NCBI GenBank assembly: GCA_026390695.1
Contig: JAPLFL010000052.1
Coordinates: 1 to 64,000 of the forward strand
Reading direction: 5' to 3'
Length of the DNA: 64,000 bases
DNA from: Candidatus Kapaibacterium sp.
GTDB lineage: Bacteria > Bacteroidota > Ignavibacteria > Kapaibacteriales > UBA2268
Positions within the stretch are counted from its first letter, which is position 1. Every line of letters begins with the position of its first letter. Position numbers and translations under genes: made by a program. Below the pieces are notes generated by a model. That model was not told the origin of the DNA. It searched no databases and saw only the letters and a list, made by a program, of their open reading frames with translations. Below are positions 45,849 to 54,521 of the stretch, piece after piece.

Positions 45849-46832
45849 ATGTATTGTAATTATCATCAAACTAAAACAAATAATTTCTTTATTACAGGAA
45901 ATATTCTTCTAATTTTTTTATTATGCTTTGTCACACAGCTCAAGACAAGTGCAGAATTGCTACCAACTATCGGAATAAATAAACTACCCGCTGATTCTGA
46001 TTCCGTTTGCTATATACCGTGGTATTTTGGCAATTTTTATGATAGCGGTTTACCAGCGGATACATTTGCCAACGATTTTAAAATATACGATCTTAAAGGC
46101 GATTCTCTGGTTTTATCACAAAAACTGGCAAAAGGAAAACCAATATTGTTAATCGCCGGAAGTTTGACTTGTCCTATTTTTAGAGAGAAAATCCCAATAA
46201 TAAACAAAGTGATTTCTATATATGGTGATAAGATACAAGTTTATGTGATTTATGTTATTGAACCGCATCCTACCGATACTTCAATTTATTATGGCGATAT
46301 AAATATTCCAAGTGAAAATAAAAAAGCCGGAATATTATTCCCTCAGCCTTTAACTTATGGACAAAGGAAGCATTTAGTCGATACAATGAGTTATTGGTGT
46401 TCATTAAAGGCTCCTGTCTTTATTGACGGCCCCTGCAATGAATGGTGGACTATGTTCGGGCCAGCCCCAAACAATGCTTATTTGATCGATACAAATGGTT
46501 ATATTTACGCTAAACACCCTTGGTTCCATAGAATGTTCAATAATATTTTTTGTGATATAGATAGTTTGCTTGGAACTAATAGTGGATTATGTAATCCATC
46601 ATCTATCCAGCAACCCATACTTAAAACTGAAACAGAAATTTATCCGAATCCGGCATCAGAATTTATTATTATTAATGGATTTTCTGGAGAAATCAGAATT
46701 TTTAATTTAATGGGGGAAATTGTTCTGATGGAAAATATCGAAGAAAATAAAAAACTTGATATTTCAAAATTGCCAGCAGGCTTGTATTCCATTAATTATG
46801 GAGATAAATTTATTAGAATTGTTAAAATTTAA
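45849..46832 (+). CDS. Deiodinase-like thioredoxin-fold protein with T9SS sorting domain
   Basis: Protein of 327 residues with a signal segment at about 15-37. The thioredoxin-fold part has LIAGSLTCPIFREKIPIINK with C108; the G-S-x-T-C-P-x-F motif matches iodothyronine deiodinases, with Cys in place of selenocysteine. IQVYVIYVIEPHPTD and YLIDTNGYIYAKHPWFHR continue the fold. Bacterial members are probably peroxidase- or reductase-like; the substrate is unknown. Residues about 255-327 are a sorting domain (EIYPNPASEFIIING, IFNLMGEIVLMEN, LPAGLYSINYGD). GGAG precedes the ATG. It is the last gene of the envelope run, 131 bp after the giant protein. Confidence 0.8.
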   Translation: MYCNYHQTKTNNFFITGNILLIFLLCFVTQLKTSAELLPTIGINKLPADSDSVCYIPWYFGNFYDSGLPADTFANDFKIYDLKGDSLVLSQKLAKGKPILLIAGSLTCPIFREKIPIINKVISIYGDKIQVYVIYVIEPHPTDTSIYYGDINIPSENKKAGILFPQPLTYGQRKHLVDTMSYWCSLKAPVFIDGPCNEWWTMFGPAPNNAYLIDTNGYIYAKHPWFHRMFNNIFCDIDSLLGTNSGLCNPSSIQQPILKTETEIYPNPASEFIIINGFSGEIRIFNLMGEIVLMENIEENKKLDISKLPAGLYSINYGDKFIRIVKI

Positions 46833-46904
46833 TAAAAATTTATAAAAATATTGATAACTTTGGAAACATCCTTAGTGTTTGTTCTTAATATTTTATTACA
46901 ATTT

Positions 46905-48860
46905 CTACTCAATGGCTTTCAGTCTGTCTTCAATATCTCTTTGCAATGCAGTATCACTTGAATACCCATACTCCTTAAATTGGATCCTTCCTTCTTTATC
47001 AAAATATACAGTTACTGGCAATCCCGTAAGGCTGAGTTTTTGCTGAATCAGACCCAATTCATCCAAATAAATTGGGAAGGTTAATTTATTATTGTTTTTA
47101 AATTCTATTATGTCATTTAATTTTGAACCTGCACGTTCCCATATATCAACAATAACATAAACTATATCCTTGCTGCCTTCCAGTTTTTTGGAAATGGCTT
47201 CGAAAGCAGGAAATTTTGCCTGACAAGGCCCACACCAGGTTGCCCAAAATTCCATAATAACGATTTTCCCTTTCAATTCCTCAGAGGATAAATGTTTACC
47301 ATCAGTTGATATTAAGTTATATGGTATTGCGTTAAGATTTTGTTTTAAATATCTAAGTTTTGAAACACGTTCCTTGAAAGCAAGATCTGCTAATGAATCA
47401 AGATATTTATCATATTTTGCAGTATCATTTGCAATTGCGGGAAATAATTTTATATAAATATCATAATGATTCTTTTCAATTAGGACAGAACTCTTTGAGG
47501 CGATCAGAGCACTGTTTGCAAGAAGCAGAGCTTTCTGGTAATTGCCAAGATCCATTTCAGTTGATATGTATTTTTCAAGCAAAAAAGAACTAACTTCCAA
47601 TCCCTCAAGCTCCAAAGCCTTAGCAAAATATTTCTCAGCCTCTTTTAATGAATCCGCAGAATAATAAATACTGCCAATTGTTTCTGCAAAAGTGCCATGC
47701 AAAAGATACTGATCATCCAACCATTCAAGAGCTGTATATTGATGTGGTTTATGCTTTAACTCTTTCTCAGAGATTGGCTCATTGATTACGTTTGTTAGAT
47801 ATTGTGAACAAATTTTCAATGCTTCGATAATTCTTTGCTGACGGGTCGATCCTGGCATTGATGCCTCATTATCAACAATATCAAGTGCAATTTGATTATA
47901 TGCAATCGCCGGAACATTTTCGTGCTGGTCTAAGAACTCTAACAATTCTTTATACTTACTTATCTGTATGAATGCCGATACAATGGCAGAAAAAATCTTT
48001 TCCCGATGGCTCGAATTTGGAAAGCTAACAATAAATTCGTGTGCCACATCTGTAAAATCAATTAATGATTCCGCTTCTGAAAGTCGTGTAAGAATTTTTT
48101 CTTCCGAAAGAGATGATTTTGGATTATTCTGTATAAACTTTCTTTCGATTCTATCAGCTTTATCGGTCTTATTTAGTGTGCGAAGTGCGCGACAAATTGC
48201 CCTTACATCATTTTCACTTTCTTTACTATATTCTGATTTTACAAGATCAGTAATTTTTGAATCAAATATATCCTTAGTGATTTTCTGCATATCAAGCTCA
48301 AGAGATACAAGTCCTATTTGTGCCTCTAAATTCTGAGGATATTGCACCGATTCTTCGCTCAACAGATCAAAGGATTTATTTAAGTCGGCTGATTTTTTAA
48401 TATTATCTTGCAAGTTCCCCAGATTGGCCAAACCCGCCCTTAGACTTGCCCCTAATATTGGCTTTTCGGCAGTATAAACCCTGAAATCCCAGAAAGTTCC
48501 GGCATTATTATCATCGTCAGATTTCTTCTCATTTTTAATGTAAATTTTAATTAAACCATAAACACAATCATCAGGTAAAGTAAAATCTGCCAAATATTCC
48601 TTTTCAGAATTATTTGTTAATGCCTTGATTTCGTGAGCAACTGGCAGCGTAGTTCCGGCACTGAAACAATAAATATTAAAATATACACTGCTTCTTGATC
48701 CAACTCGGTCATCAGCAAAGTAATGGAGTTTGATTTTAGCAGCTTGCTGAGGTTTCGCAGGATTTATCTCAAGTTTACCGGCAATTGCTACCGTGATTGA
48801 TAAATAAAATAAAATAAAGCTTAAAAAGAGCTTTGAAATTTTAAAATTGGTGATTCTCAT
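46905..48860 (-). CDS. TlpA-like thioredoxin-domain protein with long N-terminal helical region
   Basis: Protein of 651 residues with a signal peptide (LFLSFILFYLSITVAIAG). The N-terminal third is beta-rich (KIKLHYFADDRVGSRSSVYF), the middle has TPR-like helical pairs (SADSLKEAEKYFAKALELEG), and residues about 510-650 are a TlpA/ResA thioredoxin domain with W-C543-G-P-C546 and cis-Pro615 (TGLPVTVYFDKEG). Such proteins reduce or shuffle disulfides in the periplasm. The start overlaps the upstream LOG gene by 20 bases. It may service the Cys-containing exported proteins encoded nearby; that is inference. Confidence 0.85.
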   Translation of the reverse strand: MRITNFKISKLFLSFILFYLSITVAIAGKLEINPAKPQQAAKIKLHYFADDRVGSRSSVYFNIYCFSAGTTLPVAHEIKALTNNSEKEYLADFTLPDDCVYGLIKIYIKNEKKSDDDNNAGTFWDFRVYTAEKPILGASLRAGLANLGNLQDNIKKSADLNKSFDLLSEESVQYPQNLEAQIGLVSLELDMQKITKDIFDSKITDLVKSEYSKESENDVRAICRALRTLNKTDKADRIERKFIQNNPKSSLSEEKILTRLSEAESLIDFTDVAHEFIVSFPNSSHREKIFSAIVSAFIQISKYKELLEFLDQHENVPAIAYNQIALDIVDNEASMPGSTRQQRIIEALKICSQYLTNVINEPISEKELKHKPHQYTALEWLDDQYLLHGTFAETIGSIYYSADSLKEAEKYFAKALELEGLEVSSFLLEKYISTEMDLGNYQKALLLANSALIASKSSVLIEKNHYDIYIKLFPAIANDTAKYDKYLDSLADLAFKERVSKLRYLKQNLNAIPYNLISTDGKHLSSEELKGKIVIMEFWATWCGPCQAKFPAFEAISKKLEGSKDIVYVIVDIWERAGSKLNDIIEFKNNNKLTFPIYLDELGLIQQKLSLTGLPVTVYFDKEGRIQFKEYGYSSDTALQRDIEDRLKAIE

Positions 48861-49740
48861 TAGCTACTCCGGTTGGTACTTCAATTTGATCAATTTTTAC
48901 TAATTGAGGAATAAGTTTATCAAAGGCTTCCTGCGGACTATCAGCAAATTCAAATAGGTGCATATCAATATCTTTGATCATCCCCATTTCGCAAAGATAA
49001 TCAAAATTTATAACTTTCTTCCAAAATTCAGATCCATACATAATAATCGGCAAAGGTCTTGAGATTTTCTCAGTTTGCCGCAATGTTAAAATTTCCATTA
49101 ATTCGTCAAAAGTGCCAAACCCGCCAGGCATCACAATCATAGCTTTTGCCAATGATGCAAACCATAATTTGCGCATAAAGAAATAGTGAAACTCAAAATT
49201 AAGATCAGGCGAAAGATATGGATTCGGATTCTGTTCAAACGGCAAGGATATATTTAGCCCAACTGCATCTGCTCCGACAAGATACGCACCTTTGCTTGCA
49301 GCTTCCATAATACCAGGTCCGCCGCCGGTACAAATATGAAATCTGTGATTTTCAGGAAGTCCCTTAGACCACTGTGAAATCATTGAGGCTAACTCAACCG
49401 CCTGGTCATAATATGTTGACATCACTTTTTGCTTTTCAAATTTCTGAATTGCTTCATTTAGAAGAGGCTTTTGCTCATCAGACGCCTGATTATAAAAATC
49501 TATCAAGTTCTTATGTTTTTCATTATATTTTTCTATTGGCATTATCCGCGCCGACCCAAAAAAGATGATAAATTTATTAACATTATTTTTCTTTAAATGA
49601 TGCTGCGGATAAAGATATTCGGATAGAATGCGGATAGCCCGCCCATCTTTACTGTGCATAAATAATGAATTATCATAGGCTTTCGGTGCTTTCGAGAGCT
49701 TTTTCTTTGATCTTGGTTTTTTAGGATCTTCTAAAAACAT
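48841..49740 (-). CDS. LOG family protein (TIGR00730, Rossmann fold)
   Basis: Protein of 299 residues. A basic extension (KKPRSKKKLSKAPKAY) precedes the Rossmann core: FIIFFGSARIMP, CTGGGPGIMEAASKGAYLVG and the signature PGGFGTFDELMEILTLRQ. LOG proteins are nucleoside 5'-monophosphate phosphoribohydrolases; plant and some bacterial members release cytokinin bases, while the longer bacterial ones act on AMP or related nucleotides. It was long misnamed lysine decarboxylase. It is transcribed with the TlpA-like gene, whose start it overlaps. Confidence 0.88.
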   Translation of the reverse strand: MFLEDPKKPRSKKKLSKAPKAYDNSLFMHSKDGRAIRILSEYLYPQHHLKKNNVNKFIIFFGSARIMPIEKYNEKHKNLIDFYNQASDEQKPLLNEAIQKFEKQKVMSTYYDQAVELASMISQWSKGLPENHRFHICTGGGPGIMEAASKGAYLVGADAVGLNISLPFEQNPNPYLSPDLNFEFHYFFMRKLWFASLAKAMIVMPGGFGTFDELMEILTLRQTEKISRPLPIIMYGSEFWKKVINFDYLCEMGMIKDIDMHLFEFADSPQEAFDKLIPQLVKIDQIEVPTGVANENHQF

Positions 49741-49916
49741 CTTTGTATAATTTAAAATGAGTATAAACGAGATGAAAATAATTTTATTTTGAACTTATTG
49801 AAAATAATTAGTTGATCTGTTTTTTTTAATAAAATGCACTAATTGATTTTATGAAATAGTAAATATAAATAGATAATATTCAAAAACATTCTACATACCA
49901 AATTTTGCATTCTGCA

Positions 49917-51260
49917 TTATAAATAAGCCTTATCCTTTTTTCCAATAAAATAGGCATACCCAAACAGTGCAAGCGCCGATACAATACCTATCGCTGCAAA
50001 CACATACCAGATATAGTAAGCATGCTCGTAATAAGGGGCAAGCTGTAATTTCGTTAAACCTTTCAGTTCGGGCTTGTTTGGATTGGGGCAGTACCAGTCA
50101 AGCAAAAAGCCGGAAATGAAGAATCCGACGAAATTTGCAAAAAATGAATGTAAATGTGAAAAGCCGAGATAAAGACCTTCTTCGCCCTTTGGTGCCTGAA
50201 GTGAAAAATACTCCAAGTAACGAGGTGAAATGAAGCATTCTGCTATTCCCTGAATGGCAATTCCAATCACCATAAGCAGCGCAACCGGATGCAGGTTGAA
50301 GAGTCCGAATATTGAAATAGAATTGCCCATAGTTTGCTGAAGCCATGGACTAAATCCCATCAAAAGTGCAGTCAGTGGCATCAGAAACATACCTATTCCT
50401 ATCGACGTTAGAGCTTTGAAACGTCGCATTAAACGTGTGATAATCATTACAAATAATATAACAAAAGCTGAATTTACATTTGAATACCACTCAGGCGAGG
50501 CTTCGGAGCCAACCATTCTTAATATGTATTTTGGCATGGAAGCATACATCTGCTGCTGAATAAGCCAAAAGCCTGCTAAAATCAATATCAGAGCCATCAA
50601 ACGGAAATTTTTTATTACTCGCACAAAACTTTCCCAAACGTCTTTCATGTTCTTTGTTGCACCGTGATGTGATAAATTCTTGAACAGAAAGAAAACTAAA
50701 ACGAGTGCAAGTAACGACATAGCAGCAGAATAATATCCGATTGATGCAAGTCCAATATCCAAGCGAACGGGTTTTGCCACCATTTTACCGGAAAAAGCAC
50801 CAATATTCACTACAAAATAGAAAATCGAATATGCAGATGCGCGGTTAGATTCTGTTGAGCTTTGAGCCACTGCGCCGGTTATTATTGATTTTATGAACGA
50901 TCCGCCAAACATAATCAAAGCCAAGCCCGGTACTACTGCTTCTTTGTAAGGCATAAAGCTCATCGTAAAATAACCGACAGTTAATAATGAAAATGCTAAC
51001 ATTAGAGCGTTTTTAAATCCGATTTTATCAGCTAAAGCACCAGTGAAGGGCGGCAGAAAGTAAACGCCAGCACTGAAGAAAGCGCCAATAATACCAGCCC
51101 ACTTGTCATCAAATCCGACTACATCGGTTAAAAAAATCGAAAGAGTGATAAATAAGCAATAAAAAGCTGCTCGTTCGAGAAGTTCGACAGTATTAGCGGT
51201 CCAGAAGGTACTGGGGAATTTCCAGTTTGATGGTTTTGATTCATTCATAAGAGTTGCCAT
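49917..51260 (-). CDS. MFS transporter, POT/PTR-like
   Basis: Membrane protein of 447 residues with about 12 predicted helices. The first helix region TVELLERAAFYCLFITLSIF resembles the E-R-x-x-x-Y motif of proton-dependent oligopeptide transporters, and GALADKIGFKNALM is the MFS loop 2-3 motif. SIFYFVVNIGAFSGKMVAKP matches the POT signature region in helices 4-5. Substrate is not readable. AAAGGA lies 8 bases before the ATG at 51260. It follows a lipoprotein gene on the same strand in the transcript order MFS then lipoprotein, 18 bp apart. Confidence 0.82.
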   Translation of the reverse strand: MATLMNESKPSNWKFPSTFWTANTVELLERAAFYCLFITLSIFLTDVVGFDDKWAGIIGAFFSAGVYFLPPFTGALADKIGFKNALMLAFSLLTVGYFTMSFMPYKEAVVPGLALIMFGGSFIKSIITGAVAQSSTESNRASAYSIFYFVVNIGAFSGKMVAKPVRLDIGLASIGYYSAAMSLLALVLVFFLFKNLSHHGATKNMKDVWESFVRVIKNFRLMALILILAGFWLIQQQMYASMPKYILRMVGSEASPEWYSNVNSAFVILFVMIITRLMRRFKALTSIGIGMFLMPLTALLMGFSPWLQQTMGNSISIFGLFNLHPVALLMVIGIAIQGIAECFISPRYLEYFSLQAPKGEEGLYLGFSHLHSFFANFVGFFISGFLLDWYCPNPNKPELKGLTKLQLAPYYEHAYYIWYVFAAIGIVSALALFGYAYFIGKKDKAYL

Positions 51261-51278
51261 TTAATTATTCCTTTTTCT

Positions 51279-51956
51279 TTATTCTACCAGTTTATAAAGA
51301 ACTTTGCTACCACTAACACTTTGCTCAAACTGAACAAGTCCTTTTCCTTTAATATACAAATAAATTGTTTCTGCAAATACAGTTGTGGAAGGACGATTAT
51401 CCGTATATTGCAAACTTATCTGGGATTTGGTTTGATAAATCAGGCAATCCGAGCCATTTTTACCAATTGAATCAATATGTTGAAACTTATAATTTACATT
51501 TGTTATATATCTCATTGTAAGAGCCGGGTCCTTTTTAAATTTAAACTGCATCTCAACCGGTAGCGGATTTGAAATAGAGTATGTTGCTTTGCTTAAAATA
51601 TTTGCCTTAGCTTCAATTGTTCTTTTTAGCGAATCTGATTCGTATAGATAATAGTCGGTCAATTCGTAATTATTCCATTTAGTAATTTTTTCTACGCTTC
51701 TATTAACCGGCAATAGATCATAATTAAGCCAGTAAAACTCAAATTTCCATAAAGAATCATTTATTTGAGTTGATATTTGTTTCGCAAATAGTTTAATAAA
51801 CGTCGTGTCTGCTTTATATTGAAATTCTCTGTATTTTCCGTTATAATCCTGATCCCATTTAATGTAATCAATAATATTATGGGTTTCGATTTTGTTGGTA
51901 TTAGACTGACAAGCGATTATTATAAGTAATCCAAATAAAATTAAAGTTTGCTTCAT
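51279..51956 (-). CDS. Lipoprotein of unknown function
   Basis: Protein of 225 residues with a lipoprotein signal: MKQTLILFGLLIIIACQSNT, lipobox IIAC with Cys16. The mature part is beta-rich (SLWKFEFYWLNYDLLPVNRS, KATYSISNPLPVEMQFKFKK) and no family is recognised. It is encoded upstream of the MFS transporter on the same strand with 18 bp between, so the two are probably co-transcribed. Confidence 0.72.
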   Translation of the reverse strand: MKQTLILFGLLIIIACQSNTNKIETHNIIDYIKWDQDYNGKYREFQYKADTTFIKLFAKQISTQINDSLWKFEFYWLNYDLLPVNRSVEKITKWNNYELTDYYLYESDSLKRTIEAKANILSKATYSISNPLPVEMQFKFKKDPALTMRYITNVNYKFQHIDSIGKNGSDCLIYQTKSQISLQYTDNRPSTTVFAETIYLYIKGKGLVQFEQSVSGSKVLYKLVE

Positions 51957-52019
51957 ATTTCTTTTGTGTAATGTTAATAATTCAATTTATTTTAATGACG
52001 ATTGAACAAGCTTATTATT

Positions 52020-53354
52020 TTACCTCCCCACCACAAAAATGCCACCACTTACATTTCCTACCCGAACATAATAAACTCCCTCCGGCAGCGCAGAAACATC
52101 TATTCTTACTCCCTCTCCTTTGGAGAGGGCCGGGGTGAGGTCTCCAGAGGTTTGTGTGAGGTTCTTCAGTTCCTCCCCAAGCATATTATAAATCCGGATT
52201 AATGAACCTTCCGAAGGTTTCAAACCTTCGGAAGGTTGGCTAATATTTATAATATCAGAAACTGGATTTGGGCTAATCTTTATTCCAGCGGGCTGTGGCG
52301 GCTCTGGCTCTTTCACTGAAATATATCTCTGGTGGGAACGGAATAATCTGCCATCTTGCATTCCAACATAAATATAACCATCAGGGGAGGTTTCAATACA
52401 TGTAGGTTTATCATCATTATTTCTAATCATCATTGTATCGGATATGTCTTCAAAACTGCTTAAATCACTTTTATAGCGTCTTACATCATATTTAAAATCC
52501 TTAATGGTTGTGTCCCAATTCGTACCAGAGGTTATGAAATTATACATTGAATCTAATGCAAAAGGTCGATACAAAGGTTCATAATTAAAGTACAAATATC
52601 CTGTGTCTTTAACCCAAGTATTTCCATTATCTCTTGATATCACTTTGTCAGAATAATCCGAACTAATGCCGCAATCACTTTTCGGATTGAAAAGAATAGG
52701 GACATATTGATCTGGACAAGTTGTGCAATCAATTGGTTTCCTAACATATTTCCATGTTTTGCCTGTGTCTATGCTTTTTTGGATGGCGTAATCTTTTGAG
52801 CTTACAGCGAATAATTCGCCAAAATTATTAAATGCGATTCCTTTTGGCCAAGAATAATCCCAACAACCTCGGGCATACCAAGTATCTCCATAATTGGTAG
52901 AATAATATATTTGATGTCCAGTATTTGAACCGGTAACAATCATACCATTTGATAATTCTAAGAAATTTGTAGGATTAAGCCACTGCAAAATTCCTGTGCT
53001 ATCATCTGGAGCAGAATCTCCTGAATAATCCCAAGTTTTACCACCATCTTTGGAACGACTCACTCCACTACGACTCTGATAATTATATCCACTAACAAAA
53101 ATAAATCCATTCTTTGCTATAAAAAGATTATAAGGCACCCAATCTAATAATCTATCCCAAGAGATACCATTTTTAGATGATTTAGAAATTCCTGCATGTC
53201 CAGCGTAACCAATGAAAATATCATTGGATTTATTAAATGTCATACAAATGATTATAATACTATCTTTTGGACTATTTATTTCATCCCAAAATACCTCTTT
53301 CGAATATATAAATTCGGAAGATATAAATAATAAAATTATATAAATTTTAAGCAT
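52020..53354 (-). CDS. YCF48-like secreted protein with T9SS sorting domain, paralogue 1
   Basis: Protein of 444 residues. The start is the ATG at 53354 with GGAG 5 bases upstream; an ATG at 53405 lies inside the preceding terminator. Signal peptide: MLKIYIILLFISSEFIYS. Propeller strands include GISKSSKNGISWDRLL, SRSKDGGKTWDYSG and KSIDTGKTWKYVRK. The sorting domain begins ISPNPVSDIINIS and ends EGVYYVRVG. It contains two translated palindromes: EGLKPSEGS (52205-52237) and LTPALSKGEGV (52108-52140). The middle, from KDYAIQKSIDTGKTW to about SMYNFITSGT, is identical to paralogue 3, while the N-terminal part differs, so the gene is a mosaic. Confidence 0.85.
   Translation of the reverse strand: MLKIYIILLFISSEFIYSKEVFWDEINSPKDSIIIICMTFNKSNDIFIGYAGHAGISKSSKNGISWDRLLDWVPYNLFIAKNGFIFVSGYNYQSRSGVSRSKDGGKTWDYSGDSAPDDSTGILQWLNPTNFLELSNGMIVTGSNTGHQIYYSTNYGDTWYARGCWDYSWPKGIAFNNFGELFAVSSKDYAIQKSIDTGKTWKYVRKPIDCTTCPDQYVPILFNPKSDCGISSDYSDKVISRDNGNTWVKDTGYLYFNYEPLYRPFALDSMYNFITSGTNWDTTIKDFKYDVRRYKSDLSSFEDISDTMMIRNNDDKPTCIETSPDGYIYVGMQDGRLFRSHQRYISVKEPEPPQPAGIKISPNPVSDIINISQPSEGLKPSEGSLIRIYNMLGEELKNLTQTSGDLTPALSKGEGVRIDVSALPEGVYYVRVGNVSGGIFVVGR
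52108..52140. repeat. Palindromic element in coding sequence (GGAGAGGG family)
   Basis: CTCCCTCTCCTTTGGAGAGG followed by GCCGGGGTGAGG. It is translated in frame as LTPALSKGEGV inside the sorting domain. Same family as 5442-5524. Confidence 0.85.
52205..52237. repeat. Palindromic element in coding sequence (CCTTCCGAAGG family)
   Basis: AACCTTCCGAAGGTTTCAAA continuing to CCTTCGGAAGGTT is a 15-bp inverted repeat around CAA-like centre, itself made of two AACCTTCC/GGAAGGTT hairpins. Translated as EGLKPSEGS on the minus strand. Confidence 0.9.
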
Positions 53355-53359
53355 ATTAA

Positions 53360-53408
53360 CTCCAAAAAATAAAACATGAATAGTGATAAATACATCACTA
53401 TTCATGTT
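53360..53408 (-). terminator. Terminator after the small sorting-domain gene
   Basis: A perfect 15-bp stem AACATGAATAGTGAT / ATCACTATTCATGTT (53373-53408) is followed on the minus strand by TTTTATTTTTT. It lies just after the gene at 53424-53900. Confidence 0.88.
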
Positions 53409-53423
53409 TAAATTATCAACTAA

Positions 53424-53900
53424 TTATCTTTTTAAAATCATTTGTTCACGTGAAACTATATTGCCCTCAATGGATAATATACAAATATAATTTCCATTAA
53501 CTAAACCATCACCATAGAAGGTAGCAATGTTTTTCCCCTTTTTCAACTTACCCTGATATAATAATTTAATCTCTCTTCCTTCTATGTCTAATATCTGAAG
53601 TTTTACATCAACTTCTTCATTTAATCTAAATTCAATTATAGTTTGATTATCAAATGGATTCGGATAAATAGCCGTTATGCCCGTTACTTCTTCTTTTTCC
53701 TTAGTTGGTTCAGTTTGAGAGCCAATTGTTTTATAACTACCTCCAGGTGGCGGGGCTTCTGTGGTAACTATACGAGTGATATTACCCAATATTTGTGTAT
53801 GGTTATAAATAATCAAGGATTTTGAGCTGCTCTTGAAGTTCATCTCCGCTAAAGCAGTCAAATTGGTAATTATTAAAAGAATACATAGTATAAATTTCAT
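53424..53900 (-). CDS. Short exported protein consisting mainly of a T9SS sorting domain
   Basis: Protein of 158 residues. I start at the ATG at 53900 because AAAGG lies 5 bases upstream and a signal peptide follows (MKFILCILLIITNLTALAEM). A short linker (PPPGGSYKTIGSQTEPTKEK) leads to a full sorting domain: AIYPNPFDNQTIIEFRLNEE, then LQILDIEGREIKLLY and GNYICILSIEGN. Almost no passenger remains. Its 3' half is nearly repeated in the fragments at 55896 and 58028, so it is the intact member of that set. The mazF-like toxin gene ends 14 bp upstream. Confidence 0.82.
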   Translation of the reverse strand: MKFILCILLIITNLTALAEMNFKSSSKSLIIYNHTQILGNITRIVTTEAPPPGGSYKTIGSQTEPTKEKEEVTGITAIYPNPFDNQTIIEFRLNEEVDVKLQILDIEGREIKLLYQGKLKKGKNIATFYGDGLVNGNYICILSIEGNIVSREQMILKR

Positions 53901-53914
53901 GTGTACCTTTCTAT

Positions 53915-54259
53915 TCATGTTGGGATGGTTCTAATATTAGACAGTATTTTTTCTATTAAATCATAATAAGGTTTTTCGTTCATGCGAGCTATTGTTTTAA
54001 TTATCAGTGACTTTTCAATTGTAAGAATTTTATTGGTTCGTACTTCACTCCTTTGTACAAGCAAATTATCTAACATAAAATCTTCGATCAAAAACGAGAA
54101 ATTATCGTTGCGAATTACAGAGCTCATTTGAGCGATTATCACATCATTTGTCGAATTTAATCTGTAATTCGAGATAACAATTGCAGGTCGCTGTTTATAT
54201 TGAGTTAGGTTACTGAATGGAAACGGAACAATGATTATGTCTCGGGTAAAGAATTTCAT
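53915..54259 (-). CDS. MazF/PemK-family toxin
   Basis: Protein of 114 residues with the MazF fold: MKFFTRDIIIVPFPFSNLTQ, then KQRPAIVISNYRLN and the strand VIIAQMSSVI; the RP-A-(I/V)-V motif and F-P-F-S-(D/N) loop are typical. MazF proteins are sequence-specific endoribonucleases that cut mRNA. The start overlaps the upstream antitoxin stop by 4 bases (ATGA). The module lies next to a T9SS gene pair inside a tandem paralogue array. Confidence 0.87.
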   Translation of the reverse strand: MKFFTRDIIIVPFPFSNLTQYKQRPAIVISNYRLNSTNDVIIAQMSSVIRNDNFSFLIEDFMLDNLLVQRSEVRTNKILTIEKSLIIKTIARMNEKPYYDLIEKILSNIRTIPT

Positions 54260-54468
54260 ATATTATCCCAAACATCATTAGCTGGATTATTCCATTCTTC
54301 GGCAAATGAAGGTTCAGCAAGTTTATACCTTGACAAATTATCTGAAATAAAGTCACTATCAGGATTTAATATTGAAATTTGAGGAATTTTTAAAAAATTA
54401 ACCAATTCAATAATTTCACTATTATCCAGTAGTTCAATCTGACTTTTTATTGTTTCAAGTGTATTCAT
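54256..54468 (-). CDS. Antitoxin partner of the MazF-like toxin
   Basis: Protein of 70 residues: NTLETIKSQIELLDNSEIIE, then a tail LAEPSFAEEWNNPANDVWDN. The helical N-terminus followed by an acidic, Trp-containing disordered tail is typical of DUF2281-like antitoxins, whose tails plug the toxin active site. Its stop overlaps the toxin start. GGAG lies before the ATG. Confidence 0.82.
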   Translation of the reverse strand: MNTLETIKSQIELLDNSEIIELVNFLKIPQISILNPDSDFISDNLSRYKLAEPSFAEEWNNPANDVWDNI

Positions 54469-54521
54469 AATAACTCCAATTTATATAAAATAAATATCGA
54501 CGTTCAATTATATTTCTTATT

